DNA from: Raffaelea ambrosiae
Taxonomy: Eukaryota; Ascomycota; Sordariomycetes; Ophiostomatales; Ophiostomataceae
Length of the DNA stretch: 64,000 bases
Reading direction: 5' to 3'
Assembly: GCA_002778195.1 (NCBI GenBank)
Contig: PCDI01000002.1
Coordinates: 124,001-188,000 of the forward strand
Both the position numbers and the translations under genes were made by a program. The notes under the pieces are model-generated. The model searched no databases, was not told where the DNA came from, and saw nothing but the letters and a program-made list of their open reading frames with translations. Below are positions 11,912 to 21,749 of this stretch, one piece after another. Position 1 is the first letter of the stretch. Every line of letters begins with the position of its first letter.

Positions 11912-12636
11912 TCAATTATCCAGCATCACCACACTGATAGCCTTCATGAAATTGTCTTTCCAATTAGTTGCTGTCCGCCAACGCGCTAGCAAGCTCTCTG
12001 GCTGGTCACTAGCATGACCAGTGACCCCGTTGGACTTGAACTCGGTTGAAACGTCGACATCTCCCTTACAGCCCTTGTCGTTCATGCTGATAGCCGCAAT
12101 GGAATGACCGTTTGAGGGAACCGACTTGGGATCTTTGACGTAGTTACTTGCAGTCAATCTGGACGGCACCTTCGGTGGCCTGGCTGATGACATCGCCAAC
12201 GCCAACAGGTGAACAGCGATCGTCGGCCTTTAAGGAGCCCTTTGGCAGGGTACGCGGGGTGTTGGCGAAGTTGATGTCCAGACGCGAGCACTGGAAGTTG
12301 CGGACAAGAGTGTACCAGTGGCACTTGTCTTTGAACACCTTCTTGATGACGTTTCTGCATTTCTTGTCATGGCGGTGGTAGTTCGTGAGCACCATGCTCC
12401 AGTAGTTGTTGCCCTTCAGTTCCACACATGGCAAGAGTTCAGCTTCCCGTAAGGTTCGAGGGGTTTATTTTGATGATTTTCATGTGCTCCTCCAGGCGAT
12501 CAGAATGGCTCTTGACCACGTTGTGGTTATCGGCACCATCCGGCTGGACCAGGGCACCAGTCTTTCGATTTCTACGAGCAGAAATAACCAGGCCGGAGAC
12601 GGCGACGAACAGAGCAAGGCTAGAAGTGCAGCGCAT
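11912..12636 (-). CDS. Small secreted six-cysteine protein, function unknown
   Basis: Proposed model complement(join(11912..12086,12148..12413,12520..12636)), 185 residues. Exon 1 encodes a clear signal peptide (MRCTSSLALFVAVSGLVISA). Intron 1 (106 nt, donor GTGGTC, or GTCAAG three bases later) is inferred because the frame must change between two coding-like blocks. Intron 2 (61 nt, GTAACT/ATCAG) rescues the downstream frame. The mature part carries six cysteines in the contexts KKCRN, DKCHW, FQCSR, DRCSP, IDC and KGCKG, enough for three disulfides. I recognise no family. Small secreted Cys-containing fungal proteins are often extracellular or host-interaction proteins, but that is inference. 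If the introns are wrong, the locus would be a frameshifted pseudogene. Confidence 0.5.
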
Positions 12637-12910
12637 TTTTGAGTAACTTCAGTGGCTTGAAACGAAGTGATGAAGCTGGAACTACGACCTGGAGGGAAAG
12701 TAGAAGGCGCACACACAAAAATAAAAGTAAAACCAACCCCCACCCCCCAGCAGGAAGCAGAAAGCGGAAAGTAAAATCACCGACCGAATATGTAGTGGGA
12801 TATACTGAGGGCTTTGTAGTCGTGCGATCTCGCGGGAGTGAAAAAAAAATGTGCGCATCTTTCCCCAGCCATGTTAGGAACAAGAGCGTACGAGAAAGAA
12901 AAAATTGAAG

Positions 12911-12990
12911 CATATGTCCTCTTGTCTATCGGCACTCTTGTCTATCTATATCTGTAACGTCTGGTTCCAAATACATGATTTACGAATAAG
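12911..12990 (+). repeat. Left copy of diverged direct repeat
   Basis: Shares gtcctcttg, then tgtaacgtctgg.ttc.aa and tttacgaa, with the stretch at 15054-15122, allowing one roughly 20-nt insertion in this copy. The two copies lie about 2.1 kb apart in the same orientation. Confidence 0.6.
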
Positions 12991-14033
12991 GCCAAATAAC
13001 TTAAAGAGGCTAGTTACCTCTCGAAAGCTTGAGCGTGGATTTAAGGACACGAGATTTACTACATAGTAATAAAACCAGGCAATCCACCAAAAATCCCCAA
13101 TGCCGAGGGATAATTTAGTATGCCATTAAGGCCCTCGTCCGTGTCTTTAAACTGTCATTCGTACGAAGTGATGCCGTCATCGAGCTTTCCCCAACGACTG
13201 CAGGGGTGGATGGGCACGGTTAATAATGAGATTCCAATTTTCAAACGCATAGGTACATGGCCTGTAAACATGCTAGTTAACGCGACCTTGTCCCATCTAC
13301 AACACAGTACAGATAATAGCAAATAATAAAAAAGGTATGCTTGTCTCGCGTTGTGATGGGTGGGCAGTACAAGCTTATATCGGGCGCAGTAGTGTAACGT
13401 TATCTTGCCCGTGAAAGTAAATTCAAGCAGAAAAAAACACGTAGCTACGAACACAAAAAGGAAACCCGGCAAAATAATATTCGAACCGCCTTCCGTTGCT
13501 CAAGAACGTCTCTTTTCCTGTTGTTGCAAGACACAGATTCTCAGATCCGACGATGAGTCTGGGCATGGCCGCTTGTTCTGCTACAAGATTACCCTATGAC
13601 CGAGCCAACATCAGCCCAGGGTCCTATTGATTCTTATGATATTTTATTACTACACAAAAGCTATCAACTTGGGCAAGTATGGGATGCTGTCAAACACGGT
13701 GCTGATTATGCTGGCTTTTTTTTGTCCCCATTCTTGTTGACTTCAGAAGAGGCATGACTTATGGAGTCGCGCACCTTCGTTCACATGTTTGATTCAAAAA
13801 TGTTACCCACGTGTTAGGCCAAACGGGAAGCTCATGGCTTGCCGAGGAAACTGAGAAATATATGGGTTCTTCACGATTTGGCCAATTTTTCTGCTCATGT
13901 TTACGAGATTCAAGAAGAGTTGCCTTTCTACTCAGCGGGCGAACCTCATCGGCTCAAAAATTGTCTACAAGCGACACCGAAAACTCCTGCCAAGATTAGG
14001 ATTGGAACTACTCCGAGCAGAAATATGCTTGTA

Positions 14034-14103
14034 GAAAGGTTATTCTACTCATTAGGCAACGAAATGGACAAGTATGTGTACGGAAACAAGAAGGCGCACT
14101 AAA
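14034..14103 (+). repeat. Internal diverged repeat, copy 1
   Basis: Matches 14715-14790: both encode a LFxxLGNE-like peptide around the shared core gggcaacgaaat / aggcaacgaaat, followed by Lys-rich, diverged sequence. Confidence 0.5.
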
Positions 14104-14714
14104 AGCAGGTACCCCGAAATTGGAGATTCTTAAAGCATGGACGTTTCTGTCCACGTTTTTCCGGAGATCAAGATTACTGCAGGCGAGTGTGCAACAGCAA
14201 CAATGTGCGGACGAAAAATCGACCTACCAGGCTAAAATTTCATTGCCCATACAGTACATCAGGATGTCAGCTGAGTTATACCTCGGCCCATAACTGTCGG
14301 CTTCACAACAAAGTTTGCCCTTTCGGCAACATTAAAGGTCCGGATCTTCCGATGTCAGAAGATTCTCGCTCAGAGGCCGAAGTCCATGATTTTTCCCGAG
14401 AAACAGGTTCCATGATAAAATGAGCGTATGGGAAGTTTTACCGGCAAGGATCTACCCGAGCAGCATACACCAGCGTCCACAAGGGCACCATTCCATTTTC
14501 CGGAGTGCGAAGATCGCAAATCATACGGAAAGTCGAGATTACTTGGTAACCACTCGCACAAGTTTCACAAGACGATGAGGGCCAGACCTGAAGAGACTTG
14601 TGCAAAATAGCTTTCTGATGCCACAGGAGGAAGAGCGGCAGGACCTCGTTCGTTTGTGCTGCCCGTTGCTTTTGCCGAGAACAGATTTGGGTCTATGAAC
14701 AGGTTGGCGTCCGC

Positions 14715-14790
14715 AGAAAAGTTGTTCTTCTTATTGGGCAACGAAATCGGCAAAAACGGGCAGGAAGACAAAAAAGTGCTCCAGAATTGT
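14715..14790 (+). repeat. Internal diverged repeat, copy 2
   Basis: Second copy of the 14034-14103 block, same orientation, about 680 bp downstream. Similarity covers about 70 nt, with scattered substitutions. Confidence 0.5.
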
Positions 14791-15053
14791 CCAAAGACCC
14801 TGGAATTCAAGCCTCTTGAAGCCGGTATTGATCATATTGTTTGACAAATGTGTTGTTTTACAAAACATAGGGGAATTGGGATCTTGAGAGTCAACGTTCG
14901 GACCACTTTGAAAATTGGGCAAAAATCGATGTGTGTTCATGTTTTACAGCATTTGACGATTCCTCTTCGTAGTGCTGAAATGAAAATAAGACGAATGAAA
15001 CAAATCGAAGAGAATTCGTTGGGAAGTTTTGTGAGATGATGCTTAATGAACGA

Positions 15054-15122
15054 ACATAGGTCCTCTTGGCAAACTCCATTTGTAACGTCTGGCTTCAAAC
15101 ACACAAAATTTACGAACAATAT
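15054..15122 (+). repeat. Right copy of diverged direct repeat
   Basis: Partner of 12911-12990. Together they bound a 2.1-kb interval without a supported gene. Confidence 0.6.
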
Positions 15123-15379
15123 CAGAAAACTCTAATAAAAACTCATCGATGATTTTTTTAATCTGAAGTTATTACTAGTTAGAACGCTTTTGTTACCCCG
15201 CTTGTTGTCTACAGAAATATGAGTACGTGGCGCCGTAGAGTGCGGCGTACTGTGGCTGGCTTAATAACAATCTAAGCTAATAAGGGGTGCTAAGGTCCCA
15301 CTTGGTCACGTGAGATATATTTCTGTCACGTGTAACCTTATCTCTATCTTCTGTGTGGGGTTTCCTTAAGACGCATCGA

Positions 15380-15381
<2 letters not shown>

Positions 15382-15419
<38 letters not shown>
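15382..15419. repeat. Homopolymer of 38 T
   Basis: An uninterrupted run of 38 T ending 99 nt upstream of the CTP synthase start codon. Such tracts disfavour nucleosomes and can strengthen fungal promoters; the exact length is also liable to sequencing error. Confidence 0.9.
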
Positions 15420-15421
<2 letters not shown>

Positions 15422-15518
15422 GGTATGTGAATCTGCTCTTGCGCTGCAGAGCCGCGACGATATCCTTCACAGCAGTGACGCTTTATACGAGTTGCAACCC
15501 CCAAAATCAACAATAAAC

Positions 15519-17634
15519 ATGCGTGTTGTTCTTGTGAGTGGAGGCGTCATTTCTGGCGTGGGCAAGGGAATTATTGCGAGCAGCGCTGGGCTTCTTCTTA
15601 AGACGCTGGGCCTTCGCGTCACGGCCCTGAAAATCGACCCGTATCTGAACACAGATGCTGGGCTGCTCAATCCCCTGGAGCACGGCGAGTGCTTCGTCTT
15701 GGCCGATGGAGGTGAGACAGATTTGGATTTGGGAAACTATGAAAGATATCTCGGTATCGAGCTCAGCAACCAGAGCAACATGACTACCGGCAAAATCTAC
15801 AAACTTGTTATCGAGAAAGAGCGCCGCGGCGACTACTTGGGCAAAACAGTGCAAGTTGTCCCCCACATTACAGATGCAATACAAGAATGGATCGAGCGAG
15901 TTGCCAAGATTCCAGTCGATGGCTCGGGTGAAGAGCCTGACGTCTGCATCGTCGAGCTGGGCGGCACTGTTGGCGATATCGAGTCCATGCCTTTTATCGA
16001 GGCCTTGGTGCAGCTGAGGCACCGACTAGGCCGCGAGAATTTTTTCAGCATTTCTGTGTCTTATGTACCGATAATCAACGGCGAAGAAAAAACTAAGCCA
16101 ACCCAGCATGCTGTGAAGCAAATGAGAAGCGCGGGCCTGATCCCTGATATGGTACGTTTGCTGGCACCCACAATTATTTATCTAAATCATGAACTTTGGA
16201 GTTGCCGATTTCAAGTTCGGGTTGGTCTAACAAAACCTCTAGATTGCTTGCCGCTGTGAACGGTCCCTGGATGACGCCACAATTCAGAAGATTGCCCGGA
16301 GCTGCCAGGTCGAGTACGGACAGGTCATTGGTGTGCGGGACATGGAGACCATCTACCAGGTTCCCATGCTTCTTCAAGAGCAAGGCCTTCTTAAGCTCCT
16401 ACAGACAGGACTGGCCCTCAACACACCAGCTCCACCCTTGATGGTCAAGAAGGGCCAAGCTTTGTGGAATTTGTGGAAAAAGACCGTGACTCCAGAACAT
16501 CTCCTGGCGCCGGTGAACATTGTTCTTGTGGGCAAGTATGTCACTCTTGATGATGCATACCTGTCTGTGCGCAAGTCTCTCGAGCATTCTGCAATGCAGT
16601 GCAATCGGAAGTTGAATCTAGTTTCGGTCGACTCGGAGCATCTTGAAAGTTATATGCAGAAGAAGGACCCCACCAAGTACCACAACGCCTGGAAGGCTAT
16701 CTGCGACGCCCAGGGAGTGATCGTTCCAGGTACGTTTCTAAAGACATTCGGGGGGTTGCACTTGACAGTATGGTCGTAAAAACAAGAATATTTAACTAGT
16801 TGTGCAGGTGGATTCGGCTCGAGGGGCATCGAAGGTATGATTGATGTCACCAAATGGGCTCGTGAGCGGAAGGTGCCTTTCCTCGGCATCTGCCTCGGTA
16901 TGCAAGTGGCTGTCATGGAGTATGCTCGGAATATCCTGGGGTATGACGGCGCCACATCAGAAGAAATCACACCTAATGCTGAGCATTGCGTCGTCGTCTT
17001 CATGCCTGAAGGCTCTAAGGAGTGAGTGTTATATCCTAGTCAAAATAACCCTCCAAGAGAAGACGTTACTAACTCGAGGCTGCAGGCAAATGGGTGGAAC
17101 TATGAGATTGGGCACACGAACGTCGCATTTTAAGAGCGGCACTGAATGGAGCAAGTTGCGTGGCATGTATGGGGGTTCGGATACCGTGGTCGAACGTCAT
17201 CGCCACCGATATGAGGTCAATCCTAAGTATATCGACGAGCTCGAGAAGGCCGGCCTCAGCCTTACGTCTCTCGATGACCAAGGGGTGCGAGTAGAGTCCA
17301 TTGAGATCAAGGACCATCCCTTCTTTGTTGGGTAAGTAATTCCTTTGAGATCGAAAAAAAAAGAAGAAAAGAAGAAAAAAAGAAATATGAAATGAAGACA
17401 ATGAAAACAAAAGACCCCCCCCCTCCAAAAAAAAAAAAAAACTCCAGAGACAACCTGCTAATGGTATCTATTAGACTACAAGCACATCCGGAGCTCACCA
17501 GCAAGGTCCTTAGCCCCTCTCCGGCACTTCTAGGATTTGTGGCAGCAAGCTCTGGATGCCTGGATGAGATGATTGAAGCCGCGCATAACAAGGGCGCCCT
17601 GGTGAATGGAAATAGTGAAGCCTTTCTCTTTTAA
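15519..17634 (+). CDS. CTP synthase, divergent full-length copy
   Basis: Model join(15519..16151,16243..16729,16808..17021,17086..17331,17475..17634), 579 residues, the usual fungal length. It converts UTP, ATP and glutamine to CTP in the cytosol. Amidoligase domain (1-about 270): P-loop GGVISGVGKG, LEHGEC, DLDLGNYERYLG, TTGKIY, ELGGTVGDIES, KTKPTQ. Glutaminase domain: oxyanion GGFGSRG, nucleophile Cys at about 402 in GICLGMQ, MGGTMRLG, and His531-Glu533 in LQAHPEL. All four introns have good signals and matching phases. It departs from the housekeeping enzyme at usually fixed places (for example LNTDAGLLNP where fungi usually have MN(I/V)DAGTM.P, and LQAHPEL where the norm is VQFHPE), so I read it as a paralogue rather than the standard URA7 gene. 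Catalytic residues remain, so it is probably active. Confidence 0.93.
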
Positions 17635-18794
17635 AGTAGATGGTTATCGGTAGAATATAGAATTAAGACAGGTGCCACGACGTCCCTTTAATCTCACTGG
17701 ACGGGGCGACCTGTTTCGTTGAAAATGGCACCGTAGGGAGGTTTCTACACGAGACTGGCGTTAACTGGTCATTTTGCATTGCCTTTTTTTTTAAGTCGAA
17801 CAGGAACCGAACACACTTCGCACTAGAACGGGCGCGCTCACGCAAACAGGATAACTTAATCATACAAGCATAGATAGTTCTATAGATAGTTCTTTCCCAC
17901 GAAGTGATACATACCAGCAAGCTGTGAGTTCCTACCTTCAATCCCCAACTAGAATCCCCAGTGACGAGGGGATCTTTATCCGCAAATCTTGTGTCTTTAA
18001 AACCTTTGAAACTAGACATGACTCTACTGCCCCCCCTTCCTCCTCCCCCCCCCCTCCCAATAAAAAAGAAATTAAAAGCGATGAGAATTTTGGTCAGTGA
18101 TTAAAGCCCCTCGTGTATTGTATTATATATGTCTTAACGTCAGAGCGCCCTGGCATACCAGAGCGCCGTAACATCTCCCGGTAGGATATCTAACGAGAGT
18201 GCGCTAGGTGTATCTTAGCTAAAATGCAGGTCTTTTCTTCCTCTGCCTTCGAATAGCTTATAGCTCATTTCAAGCTGCAATCTTTACCCCCCTGCTTGGT
18301 GAGAGTATTTAGGTGTTCTTTCTTAGTCTTTTCTCTTTTCCAGCTTACCACTCTCTCTGGGTTCCTGATCCTAGAGTCGTAAACTAAACGTGGTAATGCT
18401 CACGCGGCGAGACCTTTCGGGCTGCGGCGTAGCAGCGCGGAGGTCCTTCGGGTCGAAAATAATATAACGATCAATAACATTAATAATTCTGTAAAGAAGG
18501 ATGTTTTGAAAAGTGGAAAAAAAAAAGAACCATCAAATTATACGAGGCAGCCAACTTTCAAATACTGTTTCGACTTGAGGGATTTGCCTGACATTCTGTA
18601 TGTTAACTAGTGTTTTCGCGGAGGTGGCCACTTTGCTACTAACAGCCATGATTTTGGTGAGTTGGATTAAAGTCCCTCTCTCACGTCTTTGGAACTTATA
18701 GATATTACAAACACCTGCGAATTTTGTACTTAAAAACTGATTAAAATAGCTATTTACAGGAGTTGTTGAAAGTAAATTGGAACTACCCACCAGT
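17635..18794. other. Convergent 3' flank, no gene
   Basis: AT-rich spacer with a C-rich run near 18031-18058, between the CTP synthase stop and the transporter stop. The minus-strand frame that continues below 18795 is read-through of the transporter's last intron, not coding. Nothing else was recognised. Confidence 0.6.
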
Positions 18795-20894
18795 TTACTC
18801 AACCAAATTATTGCGATCCCTAGTACGTGGTTGGTCAGCACATACCATATAGATAAGACAAAATTCTGTACAGTGTGCTCAACATACGGTAACTCGTGGT
18901 TAGGAATGAGCCAAGCCAGGAAGAGCGCAGGGACTGATGACCCCAAGGCAGTGTACGTCATGTAGCGCAGGACGTCGGTGAACTAAGAGTATTAGTGGTA
19001 ACCTCGACATAACCGTAAGGAATAACATGACTTACAGCCAAGTTTACAGCATCTCTCTCGGGCGTTCCCCAAAGCGGCACTTCGCCAGTAATGGAGTTGA
19101 ATAGGCTATCAATGAGCGTCGAATTTGCATTAGCACCGAGGTGCCGGTGAAGTGCTGGTTTAAAAGTGTTCGTATAGATGCCCCCGGCAATACAAGCGCC
19201 AACGCTTGAACCCACGAAGCTCATACAAATCACCAAAGCTGTAATCTGCGCCATTTGAGAATGAGGAACAGAGATCTGAGCAGGGACAAGCAAAGCTCCC
19301 TGCAAGATGCCACTTCCCACACCCTGTACCGCCTGCACAATGAACAATTCCGCCCTAGAATTATGCTCTCCACGGAGTCTGATCATCACCCCGTAGCCAA
19401 TAGTTCTGATGATGGCGCCCGCAATGATCAGGTACTTGTACCGACGTGTTTTCATCATGATAAGACCGGCGATAATTCCAAAAAAGCATTGTACCACGCC
19501 GTTGGTATAGATATAGAATGTGTCGACGGTCGCAGGTAAGTTTCGTGCAACGGATCCCCACGAATAAATGTATGTGTGAGTGCACGAAAATCCAAGCGAA
19601 TCGGTCGCAATGAGTATAACACACATGACAATGGTCATGCTTTTGAAGTAATGAATGGGCACAATCGGGTGCTTGGCAAAGTACTTTTCGTAAAAGGGGA
19701 GCACAATCAACAACGCACCACCCAGAGAAATGAGCACGTCCAGATATGGAGTTTGCCACTTCTGTGGGCTGGTAGCAGCGAGGGTTAGGGGAATCAAAAG
19801 CATGGCCAGACCGCCACTGAAAAGGAAAGTTCCGCCCAGATCGATCTGGGAGCAAAATTCGTATAGTGACATCCGCACGCGTGGAGCAATGCCCATCTTC
19901 TTTGCTCGATGCTGGTAATATGTTAAAGTCGTAATGATGAAGGACGCACAGAAGGGCATGAGGATCGCAAACATCCCTATGCCCCATCTCCAACCTATCC
20001 CGTTAGGAGAGACGACGCTGTTGACAATGTATGCCGATATCCAGGGTGTGATGAGATACGGGAAGAACGACACGCCGATACCGAAGCCACGCCACCGGGC
20101 CGTAGTAATATCACCAATCGTGACGTCGTTCATGAGATTAGTACCACTCTGGCCAATAGCATAGAAAACAATGCCTCCGGCATATGTCCCAATGTTTTTG
20201 GCGGAGGCCATGAGGATGTACCCAATGATATAAAAAGTGATCGTCATCATGTAAGTTTGGCCGCCTGACATCGGATGAAATCACTAGTCAGCACAGAGCC
20301 TCAACTGGCCACGGAGAAAGCATGATACATACGTCCAATGATATTGGAAATCTTGGCAATTGGGGGTTTCACCACGGCGAATAGAATCGTGGAGGCTGTA
20401 CTCAGAGTAGCCAGTTCAGAGAGGGCGTTGAAAGAAGAGGTGGAGTAATTATTATATACGTAGACTGTTGAGTTGTCAATTTCGCTGTGAAAAGATTGGT
20501 GTTAGTGACAATGAATTTTGGTATCATTATAACTATATGAGATAGATGAAGCTTACTAGATGATCATGACCATGGCCAAACTGTGAACATTGGATGAAAG
20601 TGTTAGTCTGGAAAAACTATAGGTCGCAAGTAATGTGGGATTTCTACTGCATTACCCAGCTATGATCAGCCATCTTCCAGTCTTGCCCCAGATAGCCTGA
20701 GCTGCCTCGATGGTCGCGACAGCGGCTTCGACCGCAGGCTCGTGCGTCTCGCCAGTGTGTTTCTCATCTGGATCATTATCCGCGGTGACGGGCCGGTCAG
20801 CGACGCTCGCAACATCGTGGATCTGACCCGGCACGTCGACCACGGGGTCTGGGTTGAAGCGCAGCTTGCTCTTAACGGAGTCAGCAAACCCCAT
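18795..20894 (-). CDS. Siderophore-iron MFS transporter (SIT/ARN family)
   Basis: Six-exon model complement(join(18795..18819,18888..18982,19036..20264,20333..20484,20557..20580,20656..20894)), 587 residues, about 14 membrane spans. Family hallmarks: WGKTGRWLIIAG before TM1, YEIDNSTVYVYNNYSTSSF, the GRGQTYM loop rebuilt by splicing, GQSGTNLMNDVTIGDITTAR, and WGTPERDAVNLA near the end. Exon 2 is a 24-nt micro-exon encoding LAMVMII; skipping it would remove part of TM1. The last two introns restore a family-like tail ending NHELPDRNNLVE. It should import ferric siderophores at the plasma membrane or a vesicle by proton symport; the substrate cannot be told from sequence. Upstream, GATA words (TGATAA, TGATAG, AGATAG between 21140 and 21275) would suit SreA-type iron control but are not decisive. 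Confidence 0.92.
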
Positions 20895-21749
20895 GATGTG
20901 CAGTCAAGGGAAGCAAGGAAAGAGCGGTTGTTGTGGTATGATGCAGTAGCACCGTCCAGCTGGTTAGCCAAAGACGTGGGAGCAAGCCAAGCCATGTTAT
21001 AAGTCAACCGCCAGTGGACGCCCGTGGGGAAGCTATGGCATGTTACGAAATAGGAAGGTCAAGAAATAGGGTCGCGGGCAACTACCCACGTATGCGGAGA
21101 GGCCAGGCTTACGAGGTCCGACATTGGGCAGTGGAGGTCGCCTGATAAGCTGGCGGCAACACGAATAGGCTCGAATGCATGTTACATGGCCACCGCATGT
21201 TTAACTCCGTTCTTATCATTAGCCCCGTTTGAACCGGTTGCCAGCATCCGTGATAGCAGGGCCAAAGATAGCCTTTCAACATCGTCTTTGCCAAATCAAC
21301 ATTAGCGCCGCATGACTGTGGTGTTACCAGGTTTCATTAGTCTTGGATATTGGCTATCAGCGGCACAGTTGTCCTTTGCAGAAACAAGACACAGTAGTCG
21401 CCACAGCTCTCGAATGAAGTGTGGCAGCACCGTCGAGCTGTCTTTAAAGAAGGGTCGCTGAACAGGGTTCAGTTTGGGCAGCCAATGACGCATGATAAAA
21501 AGAACGTAATTTTTTTTTTTTTTTTTTGGACATCCAGCGCGTTACAGTCGATAAAATAGGCGATCCCTGGTGGAACCCGGGGACCGCCGCCCAGCAAGGA
21601 TTCGTACATTCGTACATGCTGAGAGTACGCCATTTAGGCAGATGATTTGGTGTCCCATAAGTTGTAAGCTATCAGTACTAGCTTCTTAGAAATAACCCGA
21701 AACCCCCCCTTGCCCCCCCCCAAAGAAAAAAAACTTAGGCGAGCCCTTT
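20895..21749. other. Promoter of the transporter and 3' flank of the hydrolase
   Basis: No gene is supported. It contains scattered GATA words and a T16 run near 21512. The pieces of minus-strand frames here have no family features. Confidence 0.5.

Larger units (their letters stand above)
12637..15381. other. Gene-poor block with diverged repeats
   Basis: Short frames only. A peptide frame at 14187-14423 has a zinc-finger-like pattern (CPYSTSGC followed by HNKVC), but the spacing is wrong for C2H2 and no gene model fits. Two pairs of diverged direct repeats (listed separately) frame and fill the interval, suggesting a decayed element or old duplication. Confidence 0.45.

Noticed and set aside
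18533..18794. Continuation of the transporter frame below 18795
   Set aside because: A canonical 68-nt intron (18820-18887) restores the family C-terminus and an early stop, so the longer frame is intron read-through.
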